Shown here: positions 37,573 through 45,777 of the stretch, piece by piece | How the letters are laid out: every line of letters starts with the position of its first letter | How positions within the stretch are numbered: the first letter of the stretch is position 1 | Source: Aggregatimonas sangjinii | GTDB lineage: Bacteria; Bacteroidota; Bacteroidia; Flavobacteriales; Flavobacteriaceae | Length of the DNA: 64,000 nt | Assembly (NCBI RefSeq): GCF_005943945.1 | Contig: NZ_CP040710.1 | Span: 3,579,501-3,643,500 of the forward strand | Direction: 5' to 3' | Made by a program: the position numbers and the translations under genes | Notes under the pieces: generated by a model | What the model saw: the letters and a program-made list of their open reading frames with translations, nothing else | What the model was told of the DNA's origin: nothing | The model's database searches: none

Positions 37573-37653
37573 TACTCGAGGCGGGAATCGAACCCGCACT
37601 CCAAAGGAACTGGATTTTGAATCCAGCGCGTCTACCAGTTCCGCCACTCGAGC
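37573..37653 (-). tRNA. tRNA-Leu, anticodon CAA
   Basis: An 81-base cloverleaf on the minus strand: acceptor GCTCGAG paired with CTCGAGT (one G-T pair), D-arm with GGTAGAC, anticodon stem CTGGA/TCCAG with loop TTCAAAA (anticodon CAA, reads UUG), a class II variable arm, T-arm GCGGG/CCCGC with TTCGATT. No encoded CCA. Its first 22 bases overlap the end of a GIY-YIG nuclease gene on the same strand, so it has no separate upstream region; transcription probably comes through that gene. Confidence 0.95.
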
Positions 37654-37898
37654 ATCTTCTTATTTCTTAATTCACGCAGTTTCTCTTTGCCCACTCCGGA
37701 TCTCCAATATTTTTCCCGGACCCTGGCAGATTCTCTATCATTACACTCCTCAACGTATATCGTCTTAAACGGAGCGTAAAACCTGGTTGTTCTTTCACGA
37801 CCTCCATTATGCCTCGCCAATCGATTCTCCAAATTATTGGTCATTCCAACATAAATATAATTATGTTCAATGCTCGCAATAGCGTAAACAACCATCAT
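37632..37898 (-). CDS. GIY-YIG nuclease, copy A (ends inside tRNA-Leu)
   Basis: An 88-residue single-domain GIY-YIG protein: VYAIAS and YVG strands, NRLARH with the catalytic Arg, and the ESARVREKYW helix with the catalytic Glu. The last residues (MLEWRNW) and the TAG stop are encoded by tRNA-Leu bases 1-22; the stop is in the D-loop. Small GIY-YIG proteins of this type lack a recognised DNA-binding domain and their role is unclear; homing-type DNA cleavage is an inference. Copy A differs from B and C at a few positions (for example V instead of I in KTIYVEE). Confidence 0.85.
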   Translation of the reverse strand: MMVVYAIASIEHNYIYVGMTNNLENRLARHNGGRERTTRFYAPFKTIYVEECNDRESARVREKYWRSGVGKEKLRELRNKKMLEWRNW

Positions 37899-37944
37899 AC
37901 TACATTATTTCAAACAAAGCGCGCCTGCCTGTCGGCAGACAGGT

Positions 37945-38211
37945 CTACCAGTTCCGCCACTCGAGCATCTTCTTATTTCTTAATTCACGTAATCTTTCTT
38001 TGCCCACTCCGGATTTCCAATATTTTTCCCGGACCCTAGCAGATTCTCTATCATTACACTCCTCAATGTATATCGTCTTAAACGTAGCGTAAAACTTGGT
38101 TGTTCTTTCACGACCTCCATTATGCCTCGCCAATCGATTCTCCAAATTATTGGTCATTCCAACATAAATATAATTATGTTCAATGCTCGCAATAGCGTAA
38201 ACAACCATCAT
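37945..38211 (-). CDS. GIY-YIG nuclease, copy B
   Basis: An 88-residue near-identical copy of the nuclease at 37632-37898, one 313-base period away. Distinct residues include TTKFYATF where A and C have TTRFYAPF. It ends in MLEWRNW-stop encoded by a 24-base tRNA-Leu 5' fragment that is followed by the palindromic element of unit A. All motifs of the GIY-YIG fold are kept. Confidence 0.82.
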   Translation of the reverse strand: MMVVYAIASIEHNYIYVGMTNNLENRLARHNGGRERTTKFYATFKTIYIEECNDRESARVREKYWKSGVGKERLRELRNKKMLEWRNW

Positions 38212-38257
38212 ACTACATTATTTCAAACAAAGCGCGCCTGCCTGTCGGCAGACAGGT

Positions 38258-38524
38258 CTACCAGTTCCGCCACTCGAGCATCTTCTTATTTCTTAATTCA
38301 CGTAATCTCTCTTTGCCCACTCCGGATTTCCAATATTTTTCCCGGACCCTGGCAAATTCTCTATCACTACACTCCTCAATGTATATCGTCTTAAACGGAG
38401 CGTAAAACCTGGTTGTTCTTTCACGACCTCCATTATGCCTCGCCAATCGATTCTCCAAATTATTGGTCATTCCAACATAAATATAATTATGTTCAATGCT
38501 CGCAATAGCGTAAACAACCATCAT
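38258..38524 (-). CDS. GIY-YIG nuclease, copy C
   Basis: An 88-residue copy with differences ECSDREFARV where A and B have ECNDRESARV. Arg and Glu of the active site remain. First in transcription order on the minus strand, and ends in a tRNA-Leu 5' fragment like copy B. Intact frames in all three copies suggest recent duplication or selection. Confidence 0.82.
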   Translation of the reverse strand: MMVVYAIASIEHNYIYVGMTNNLENRLARHNGGRERTTRFYAPFKTIYIEECSDREFARVREKYWKSGVGKERLRELRNKKMLEWRNW

Positions 38525-38568
38525 ACTACATTATTTCAAACAAAGCGCGCCTGCCTGTCGACAGACAG

Positions 38569-38592
38569 GTCTACCAGTTCCGCCACTCGAGC
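38569..38592 (-). pseudogene. tRNA-Leu 5' fragment (displaced original end)
   Basis: The first 24 bases of tRNA-Leu are repeated here, preceded on the minus strand by non-repeat sequence. It is best read as the original 5' end of the tRNA gene, separated from the rest by the three 313-base units. Confidence 0.7.
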
Positions 38593-38610
38593 ATCTACTA
38601 TGTTTTAACC

Positions 38611-38660
38611 ATTTAAAATCTAGCGCCTACCTCCCGATGCTTCGGGGCCGCCATTCGAGC
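38611..38660 (-). pseudogene. decayed tRNA-Leu 5' half with palindrome insertion
   Basis: On the minus strand GCTCGAATGGCGG (38660 to 38648), the palindrome CCCCGAAGCATCGGG (38647 to 38633), then AGGTAG and GCGCTAGATTTTAAAT. This matches the tRNA-Leu order acceptor, D-arm, anticodon arm, with an insertion in the D-loop. It has no GIY-YIG gene. Eye alignment only. Confidence 0.45.
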
Positions 38661-38771
38661 AAGTTGGCCATAAAGACAACATCTTTCCAAACGGACTGCA
38701 AAGCTAAAAAAATATTTCAATCTAAAACTGAAAATAACAACATTTATCCTTTAGCAAGACAAATTAATTTC

Positions 38772-38779
38772 TAAATTTG
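38772..38779 (+). promoter_or_regulatory. -7 box of prs
   Basis: TAAATTTG, a perfect Bacteroidota TAnnTTTG box, 40 bases before the prs start. The -33 element is not clear. Confidence 0.6.
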
Positions 38780-38819
38780 CACCTCCCTAGAAATCAGGGG
38801 CCCAAACAAACAAATACGA

Positions 38820-39761
38820 ATGTCACACCAAGTTCCCGAACCCAAGTTTTTTGCCTGCTCCGACAGTAGGGATTTAGCTGAGAAAATAGCGAAGTCGTAC
38901 GGTACTGATTTGGGAAATGTGCACATATCAAGATATAGTGACGGCGAATTTCAACCGTCTTTCGAGGAGTCTGTTCGCGGTGCCAGAATTTTTCTAATCG
39001 GGTCAACACACCCGAGCACCGAGAACCTGATGGAAATGTTGTTGATGCTAGACGCAGCCAAGAGGGCATCGGCGAGGCATATAACAGCGGTAATGCCCTA
39101 TTTCGGTTGGGCAAGACAGGATAGGAAAGACAAACCTCGCGTGCCGATAGCCGCCAAGTTGATCGCAAAGATGTTGGAAACGGCCGGTGCGACACGTATC
39201 ATTACCATGGATTTGCATGCCGATCAAATTCAAGGGTTTTTCGAGAAACCAGTAGACCATTTATTCGCGTCCACCTTGTTCCTTCCTTATCTGAAGAATT
39301 TGAACTTGGACAATTTGATGATTGCCTCTCCGGATATGGGTGGGTCAAAAAGGGCCTACGCCTATTCTAAGGCATTGGAATGCGATGTGGTTATCTGTTA
39401 CAAACAGCGTGCAAAGGCCAACGTTATATCACATATGGAACTCATAGGCGAGGTAGAAGGCAAAAATGTGGTTCTTGTTGACGATATGGTCGATACCGCA
39501 GGTACCTTGACGAAAGCCGCCGATTTGATGATGGAGCGCGGTGCACTTAGTGTTCGAGCCATTACCACCCACGGCCTTTTATCGGGAGATGCCTATGAAA
39601 AAATTGAAAAATCGCAGTTATTGGAGTTGATCGTAACCGATTCCATTCCTGTAAGAAAGCAAAGCGACAAGGTAAAAGTGGTGAGCTGTTGCCACCTTTT
39701 TGCCGATGTGATGCACCGAGTGCACCACAACACCTCGATTGCGTCGAAGTTTTTAATGTGA
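38820..39761 (+). CDS. prs: ribose-phosphate pyrophosphokinase
   Basis: A 313-residue cytoplasmic enzyme making PRPP from ribose-5-phosphate and ATP for nucleotide, His and Trp synthesis. Seen: N-terminal FACSDSRDLAEKIA, flexible-loop region YFGWARQDRKDKPR, MDLHADQIQGFF, and the PRPP loop VVLVDDMVDTAGTL. Length matches the family. It is followed by rplY after 134 bases, a pairing common in Flavobacteriia. Confidence 0.97.
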   Translation: MSHQVPEPKFFACSDSRDLAEKIAKSYGTDLGNVHISRYSDGEFQPSFEESVRGARIFLIGSTHPSTENLMEMLLMLDAAKRASARHITAVMPYFGWARQDRKDKPRVPIAAKLIAKMLETAGATRIITMDLHADQIQGFFEKPVDHLFASTLFLPYLKNLNLDNLMIASPDMGGSKRAYAYSKALECDVVICYKQRAKANVISHMELIGEVEGKNVVLVDDMVDTAGTLTKAADLMMERGALSVRAITTHGLLSGDAYEKIEKSQLLELIVTDSIPVRKQSDKVKVVSCCHLFADVMHRVHHNTSIASKFLM

Positions 39762-39895
39762 CTTCGGCTACGCTCAGCCACGTGCCGTAGCTTTGTGGTG
39801 AAAAGAGACGAGAGAAGAAGGCCAAGCGGAGCTGAAGTGACCATGGTAACGAAACGAATTATTAGTTTTTATTTATACATTTTTAATTAAACACA

Positions 39896-40555
39896 ATGAA
39901 GTCAATTACAATTAAAGGATCAGAAAGAGAAAGCGTGGGCAAAAAGGCAACGAAGGCCCTACGTAATGCTGGATTGGTTCCTTGCGTGGTATACGGAGGG
40001 GAAAAACCATTACACTTTTCAGCACCCGAACTAGCTTTTAGGGATTTAGTGTACACCCCCGCCGCGCATACCGTAAAGGTTGACTTGGGAGAAGGAAAGC
40101 TAAAAGCCATTATGCAGGATATTCAGTTTCATCCGGTAACGGATCGCATTTTGCATATCGATTTTTACCAACTTTTCGATGATAAGGAAGTTACCATGAA
40201 CATTCCTGTTCGCCTTCAAGGGAATTCCCCAGGGGTGCGTAACGGTGGTCGTTTGTTGTTCAGAAAACGGAAACTGGCCATTAAGGCACTGCCGGACAAA
40301 CTTCCCGATTTTTTCGATGTGGATATCTCCAAATTGAGAATCGGTGACAACATTTCGGTCGCTACTTTGCTTAACGACGATTTTACCATACTTCACCCAG
40401 ATACTACAGTTGTCGTACAGGTCAAAACAGCCCGTGCCGCGGTAGAGGTCGAGGAAGATGAGGAAGATGTTGAAGGAGAAGAAGGTGCCGAAGGCGCAGC
40501 AGAAGGTGCGGAAGGTGCAGCTACTGAAGCTCCCGCAGCTGAAGGTGGGGAATAA
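39896..40555 (+). CDS. rplY: 50S ribosomal protein L25/Ctc
   Basis: A 219-residue CTC-type L25 binding 5S rRNA: N-terminal L25 domain (about 5-90, [21 protein letters not shown], in two parts here) and C-terminal TL5 beta domain (about 95-180), followed by a low-complexity acidic Glu/Ala/Gly tail (about 182-219), usual in Flavobacteriia. Directly downstream of prs. Confidence 0.95.
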   Translation: MKSITIKGSERESVGKKATKALRNAGLVPCVVYGGEKPLHFSAPELAFRDLVYTPAAHTVKVDLGEGKLKAIMQDIQFHPVTDRILHIDFYQLFDDKEVTMNIPVRLQGNSPGVRNGGRLLFRKRKLAIKALPDKLPDFFDVDISKLRIGDNISVATLLNDDFTILHPDTTVVVQVKTARAAVEVEEDEEDVEGEEGAEGAAEGAEGAATEAPAAEGGE

Positions 40556-40577
40556 CCCATTTATTGATAGTATAACA

Positions 40578-40619
40578 AAAGCATTCCCTATCAGGGCTCT
40601 CCTGATTCGGGATGCTTTC
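40578..40619 (+). terminator. terminator after rplY
   Basis: AAAGCATtCCC pairs with GGGATGCTTT with a bulge, and an inner CAGG/CCTG stem; followed by a T-rich stretch that also supplies a -7-like TATTTTTA for pth. Confidence 0.6.
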
Positions 40620-40647
40620 GTATTTTTACGAAAATGCAACGGAAACG

Positions 40648-41274
40648 ATGTTAGCTTTTTTAAAATCCATATTTATTGCGCCTAGCATATCGGAAGAACA
40701 AGATAGTATGAGGAAATTTTTGGTGGTCGGTCTGGGAAATATCGGTGACGAATATTTGGAAACAAGGCATAACATCGGTTTTAAAGTCTTGGATGCGCTT
40801 GCCAAGGCAGAAGGATTTGTCTTTGAGACCAAAAAGTTGGGCGATGTAGGAAGTTTTAAGACCAAAGGAAGAACAGTACTTTGCCTAAAGCCCTCTACTT
40901 ATATGAATAGGAGCGGAAAAGCACTCAAATATTGGATGGAAAAGGAAAAAATTCCATTGGCGAATGTATTGGTCATTACCGACGACATCAATCTATCATT
41001 TGGCACGTTACGGCTTAAAACAAAGGGAAGTGACGGTGGGCATAATGGATTGAAAGACATTCAGAACTTTTTGCAAACAACTGCTTACAACAGACTGCGT
41101 TTTGGGGTCGGTTCCGATTTCGGAAAAGGGAGGCAAATTGAATACGTACTGGGTAACTGGGGCGATGAAGAAAACGCTTCCCTCAAGGAGCGGATTGCTA
41201 GAGCTACGGAAATGGTACGGTCGTTCGTACTCGCGGGAGTGTCGATTACAATGAACCAGTACAACGGAACATAG
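40648..41274 (+). CDS. pth: peptidyl-tRNA hydrolase
   Basis: Start chosen at 40648, giving 208 residues with the short flavobacterial N-terminal extension (MLAFLKSIFI) before FLVVGLGNIG. Motifs: GLGNIGDEYLETRHNIGF with the catalytic His in TRHNIG, PSTYMNRSGKA, and DDINLSFGTLRLKTKGSDGGHNGLK. It recycles peptidyl-tRNA in the cytoplasm. The frame is open back to 40612 but that would overlap the rplY terminator. Confidence 0.95.
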   Translation: MLAFLKSIFIAPSISEEQDSMRKFLVVGLGNIGDEYLETRHNIGFKVLDALAKAEGFVFETKKLGDVGSFKTKGRTVLCLKPSTYMNRSGKALKYWMEKEKIPLANVLVITDDINLSFGTLRLKTKGSDGGHNGLKDIQNFLQTTAYNRLRFGVGSDFGKGRQIEYVLGNWGDEENASLKERIARATEMVRSFVLAGVSITMNQYNGT

Positions 41275-41290
41275 ACTATTGTAAAAGTTA

Positions 41291-41962
41291 CTATATGGCT
41301 TCAAAACTCAAGATACCCGTATCCGATGTATTCCCCTCGCGATCGGTAGTGACCAAACGCCAATAGTATATCGTTTCGGTAATTACCGATACCTTGGTGC
41401 TCGTTTCATTTGCCCCCAGTGATGCAAAGACCGGGGGGTTATCCACTGTGCCAAAATACAATTCATAACCCTCGATATCATTATCCAAATCGGAACCGAT
41501 CCACTCCAAGAGAATTTCCCCATTCCCATCTATAAATACTTTGGGGCCGTTCGGTCGAACTATCTCGACAGGAAACGGCGCAAAACTGGTTTCCGTTCCC
41601 GGACTAAAGAAGAACCAGGTTTCACTAACACTGGTCTCGGTCACTTCCTCATTCTCTGCGGTAACCGACCAGGAAAAAGGCGTTCCTTTTTCAATTGCCA
41701 AGATTTCGGAAAGCGCTGTTGTGGTCTTCATCTGGGTCGTTCCCGCATCCAGTTCGTTTACCCGCAACGTATAGGAGTCGGTATTTGACGCCGCCTGCCA
41801 CGAAAACTGTACAAGATTGGTATTGCCGCTGTCACTATTGACAGGACTACATTCAGAATTCTTTTCCGGTGAGACCAGCACCACATCACCTGGGGGACTG
41901 GGGTCTTTTTTGCAACCTATTGCAAGAAGCGCGCACATCAAAAATATTTTCAGTGTCTTCAT
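41291..41962 (-). CDS. fibronectin-III-like lipoprotein
   Basis: A 223-residue lipoprotein (Cys17, LLAIGC) made of two fibronectin-III-like domains (about 30-120 and 128-223; FSWQAASNTDSYTLRV and LLEWIGSDLDNDIEGYELYFG). It shares an ATGA start/stop overlap with the metalloprotease upstream, so translation is coupled. Its function is unknown; a surface anchor, chaperone or inhibitor for that protease is a reasonable guess. Confidence 0.75.
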   Translation of the reverse strand: MKTLKIFLMCALLAIGCKKDPSPPGDVVLVSPEKNSECSPVNSDSGNTNLVQFSWQAASNTDSYTLRVNELDAGTTQMKTTTALSEILAIEKGTPFSWSVTAENEEVTETSVSETWFFFSPGTETSFAPFPVEIVRPNGPKVFIDGNGEILLEWIGSDLDNDIEGYELYFGTVDNPPVFASLGANETSTKVSVITETIYYWRLVTTDREGNTSDTGILSFEAI

Positions 41963-44900
41963 TGCTTTATTATTTTATAGCTTCCCTTTTGCATTTTTCC
42001 ATCTACCTTTAGAAAGTAAGTACCAGCCGACAAATCGGAAACATCCAACTCCATTTCGGCTTGCTGTAAATTCTTTCGCTGGCTTAGCACCAATTTTCCA
42101 TCAATGGCATACAATGCTATATCGACTTCACCGCCCCCTTCGATATAGATATTCAAAGAAGTAGTCGTTGGATTGGGATAGAATAAAATGCCGCTAGCGA
42201 TAAAAAATCGCTCTTCATAAGACCCCTGGCAAGAAAGTGCTCCTGTAACTTTCAGAACATTGTTTCCTTTTTCAAGATCTACGGTAACCTCATCTTCGGA
42301 GGTCTGCGATAAGACTCCATTAAGCTCAATAGTATACGTTTCCGATCCACTCAGGCTTAAGACCACACTATTTTCATTTAAACTTTGTCTAGAGGTGACC
42401 GAAAGGGCTTCGGGTTCCGAGATAGTCACTTCAAAACAGACTTCTTCGTATTCCCTACCATCATCAAAAGCCGTAATACATACGTTATAAAGCCCGGCAT
42501 CGAGATCGGAACGATTGTAACTTGTGGTAAAACCTTCGCTTATATTTACACCGTTACCGGTAATAACAACGGTATGGTCTAATGATTGTGCAGATTCTAT
42601 GGTAATGTTGCCATCATTTTCGGTCCTACAGGATTTGCTGGTGGCCTGGATGGTAAAGTTGTCGTTTGCGAACCTGTATATGGGACATCCCGTCAGATCA
42701 ACTTCCGTTCCGAGCGGAGTGCCTGCGCAAAGGTCGTTAGCATCGAAAACACCGTCGCTATCCTCATCGGGAGCAAATTCGCCCTCCACACACACATCCA
42801 TCGAAAAGCCTATTAGCGAACCTCCATCAATATTTTCGGTATCTCTAACGGTTAAGACCCATTCCCCTGCGATGGATTCCCCGTTAAAGTTATCGAAGCC
42901 AATCAAGGGAGCGACAGTACCAGCAATTCCTGGATTACCCCCACAAACGAAGTCATTGGCATCATCGTCGAAAGTAGCATTTATATTGCGAAGGTTCCCG
43001 CACGAATTGGAGACCAAAACGGCTTCCTTTCCCGATGGTGAAGTTAGCGTAATAACCAAGTCGGAAAGGTATGTGTGGTCCAGTTCTAAATTAACCTTCA
43101 AATCCGTTAGCCGCAAGTCATCATAAAAAATCAGTTTTGACGAAATAGTAGGTGTGCCCTCATCAGTAATGGCGATTGGCAAACCAATACCCGATCGGTT
43201 GGCACAATTTTCTTCGATAGTCGTAAAACTTAGACCAGATCCGAAACTGCCTTCACCACAACCGTTCCTAGGGCGTAACCTCCAAAAATACGTCGCCCCA
43301 TTATCCAAATTGGATGCCTTGAAGGTCGTATCGAAAACGGTGGCCGCTTCTATCACATTCGCAAAACCGGAATCGGTAGCGATTTGGATATCGTAGGAAG
43401 TATACAGTGCATTGTCTTCCCATTCGAAAAGCTGCCATTTAGAAACGTCTACTGCAGCATTTAATGGGCTAAGAATGTCTACTTCCGGAAAAACGTTACC
43501 CGACACCAATAGTTGCAGGGGCAACTCCTTTGTTTGTGAAGCTCCTACCGCGCGAACAGTAATGGCATAATCGCCATCATCGGCGTTGGCCGTGTCATTA
43601 ATGGTCAATGTTACCGGTGTATCGCTAGCGCTTGCCGAGGCAGGTGAAAAAACGGCTGTGACCCCCGCCGGGAGTCCGGAGACTTCAAACATTACTTCCT
43701 CCGAAAAACCGGAATATGTTTCGTAAACAAAAGGCACCACAGCCGCGTTTGGCTGACAGACCTCATAGATGGTTTGGGGGGTGTTCAGGACTATTTGAGA
43801 TTCCGCTATCGTAAAATCCGCCTCGTTCACCGCAAAGAAAATGTTCCCATTTCCCCTGACCATGATCCGTGCATTCGTGGTGGCAGTACCCGGAAGTTGT
43901 ATGTTGTGCGAACCATCGTTCACGGTTGCTTCGGCCAACAGTATCGGGAAGGTGAGTCCACCATCCACAGAGAGAAAAATATCCACCAAGGGCGTATTCA
44001 CCGGTGCTTCATTGGTATTGGCAACTACCCAAGTTACTTCGTGAATCTCGCCCGCAACGTAGCTTGTTCCGGAGGGCTGTGAGCTCACGCTAAACGCACT
44101 ACCGGTATCGACGACGCTCACGTTGACCAATTCGGAAACCACCTGACCACCACCGACGGCATTATCCCGTACTGTTAGGGCGAAATTCATATCTTTTTGT
44201 ATGGAAGAAACCGTTTCCCAAGCCGAATTAACACTCGGTACGGTTTGCGTAAGATTTCCATCCAGAACACGTTCAAGCAAAGGAAAATATCGCCCTGGGT
44301 CTGTTGACGGTTCCCGCGACCTGAAGTTTGCGCCGACCAGACTAGCCGGGCCGAAAGAGCCTTGTACAACAACGCCATCATCTATTTGTTCCCACGCGTA
44401 TGTGAGCACATCCCCAGTGTCGGGATCCGCGGCGCTCCCTTCCAATTGAAAAGCCGTAAAAGTCGGAATCACATAATCTGGGATAGATTCGATTACCGGT
44501 GGATTGTTACTTAAGACCAACAGCTCCCCGCAGGATTTTGTCTTGAGGTTTTCAATAATCTGGACAATACTTACATAGTGAAAATAGGCGTCACTCCTAA
44601 GGGCAACGTCATTTTCCTGGGTAATCCCGGCATACCCCATGATGGTTGTACCACTTCCTGGCTCGACCTGTACTCCGGTGCCCTCCGACTCAAAGGACCA
44701 CGAATGGTTCGCCCCCAATTGATGTCCGATTTCATGGGCAACGAAATCTATGTCGAACGTATCCCCGCTTGGGGTTACTGCTGATGAATACGCGCTTCCT
44801 TTTTGTCCGTCTACACAAATTCTACCTATAAAGCCAGCATCGCCCCCATTCCCTGCCTGATGAAATAAATGCCCAATGTCGTAATTCGCTTCTCCGATAA

Positions 44901-45723
44901 TATCCGTTAGTGTACTTTGCACTTCTACATTGAGATTGTCGCTGTACGGGTCGTCGGCAGCATTGGTGAAGATTACTTGATCATTATTGGCAATCACTTC
45001 CAATGTGACGGCCAAATCGGTCTCAAAAATCTGATTCATACGGGTTACCGTTGCATTGATGGCGGCCAGGGCATCGGCAATCGTACCGCCATGAAAATTC
45101 GTATACTCGCCAGTGGCGGAGACCGCAAGTCGGTATTTTCGCAAAACCCTATCGTCGACTGGCCGCGCTGTAGTGCCGGCTACATTCTTGGAAACCGAGG
45201 ATTTCGTTTCGCAGACAAAGTCATTATCTTTCTTGCTAAGGCCTTGCCTTGAATAGGCTACATAGTCATTTTGGGATGTTTTTTGGATGTAGGTATGCCC
45301 TGTTTTTTCGGGATGTACCATCATCACCTGAAACCCCTTATGGGAGACACTGAACCTAATCTCGCTATTGACATCGTCTATACCTCGGCCCCTGTAGGAT
45401 TTGATATTCGGATATTTCGCGGCCAATTCGGGAGCCAATACAGGGGATTCGTAAACGAAAAATGCCAAATTCTTCCCCGTCTCATCGGGAAAATAAATCT
45501 TTGTTCTATTCCTGGAAACCGCCGAAAGGTTTTTTAAACTGCTTTTTAACTTGCCCTCATCTACAGCGAATACTTTGGCATGTTCGACATCGATTTGCTG
45601 TAAAAAGTTTTTGGATGGATGATCCGCGCGCTGGACCTGATGCCAGTAATTATCCTGTGAATAACCCCAAAAGGAAGCAAATACTATGGTAATTGTAAAA
45701 ACAAGACGTAATTTAGCAATCAT
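41959..45723 (-). CDS. secreted reprolysin-like metalloprotease, T9SS cargo
   Basis: A 1254-residue protein: signal peptide (about 1-22), propeptide, metzincin catalytic domain with zinc motif H330-E-I-G-H334-Q-L-G-A-N-H340 and Met-turn at Met362 (TTIMGY), Ig-like and fibronectin-type domains (about 405-835), a proprotein-convertase P domain (about 840-980, LSDLVITLTSPSG), a thrombospondin-3-like calcium loop (DEDSDGVFDANDLC) and a C-terminal type IX secretion domain (about 1178-1254, LFYPNP). It should be secreted or surface-attached and degrade proteins. Coupled to a small lipoprotein gene by a 4-base overlap. Confidence 0.94.
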   Translation of the reverse strand: MIAKLRLVFTITIVFASFWGYSQDNYWHQVQRADHPSKNFLQQIDVEHAKVFAVDEGKLKSSLKNLSAVSRNRTKIYFPDETGKNLAFFVYESPVLAPELAAKYPNIKSYRGRGIDDVNSEIRFSVSHKGFQVMMVHPEKTGHTYIQKTSQNDYVAYSRQGLSKKDNDFVCETKSSVSKNVAGTTARPVDDRVLRKYRLAVSATGEYTNFHGGTIADALAAINATVTRMNQIFETDLAVTLEVIANNDQVIFTNAADDPYSDNLNVEVQSTLTDIIGEANYDIGHLFHQAGNGGDAGFIGRICVDGQKGSAYSSAVTPSGDTFDIDFVAHEIGHQLGANHSWSFESEGTGVQVEPGSGTTIMGYAGITQENDVALRSDAYFHYVSIVQIIENLKTKSCGELLVLSNNPPVIESIPDYVIPTFTAFQLEGSAADPDTGDVLTYAWEQIDDGVVVQGSFGPASLVGANFRSREPSTDPGRYFPLLERVLDGNLTQTVPSVNSAWETVSSIQKDMNFALTVRDNAVGGGQVVSELVNVSVVDTGSAFSVSSQPSGTSYVAGEIHEVTWVVANTNEAPVNTPLVDIFLSVDGGLTFPILLAEATVNDGSHNIQLPGTATTNARIMVRGNGNIFFAVNEADFTIAESQIVLNTPQTIYEVCQPNAAVVPFVYETYSGFSEEVMFEVSGLPAGVTAVFSPASASASDTPVTLTINDTANADDGDYAITVRAVGASQTKELPLQLLVSGNVFPEVDILSPLNAAVDVSKWQLFEWEDNALYTSYDIQIATDSGFANVIEAATVFDTTFKASNLDNGATYFWRLRPRNGCGEGSFGSGLSFTTIEENCANRSGIGLPIAITDEGTPTISSKLIFYDDLRLTDLKVNLELDHTYLSDLVITLTSPSGKEAVLVSNSCGNLRNINATFDDDANDFVCGGNPGIAGTVAPLIGFDNFNGESIAGEWVLTVRDTENIDGGSLIGFSMDVCVEGEFAPDEDSDGVFDANDLCAGTPLGTEVDLTGCPIYRFANDNFTIQATSKSCRTENDGNITIESAQSLDHTVVITGNGVNISEGFTTSYNRSDLDAGLYNVCITAFDDGREYEEVCFEVTISEPEALSVTSRQSLNENSVVLSLSGSETYTIELNGVLSQTSEDEVTVDLEKGNNVLKVTGALSCQGSYEERFFIASGILFYPNPTTTSLNIYIEGGGEVDIALYAIDGKLVLSQRKNLQQAEMELDVSDLSAGTYFLKVDGKMQKGSYKIIKQ

Positions 45724-45777
45724 TTTCGGGGTATTTTCCTAAACTCAAATATAGGCCTTTTTATTAGTATCGAAATA

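Larger units (their letters stand above)
37630..38568 (-). mobile_element. three tandem 313 bp tRNA-Leu/GIY-YIG units
   Basis: Three direct copies of exactly 313 bases: 37630-37942, 37943-38255 and 38256-38568. Read on the minus strand each unit has a short palindromic element (CCTGTC, loop, GACAGG), a promoter-sized gap, an 88-codon GIY-YIG nuclease gene, and the first 24 bases of tRNA-Leu. The first unit runs into the complete tRNA; a fourth tRNA 5' piece (38569-38592) closes the array and is probably the displaced original 5' end. The N-terminal half of the gene is almost identical among copies while the C-terminal half has some changes, and all three frames are intact. Confidence 0.8.

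Noticed and set aside
37630-38592. Tandem repeats taken as a CRISPR array
   Set aside because: The period is 313 bases and each unit holds a gene and a tRNA fragment; there are no short repeats with unique spacers and no cas genes.
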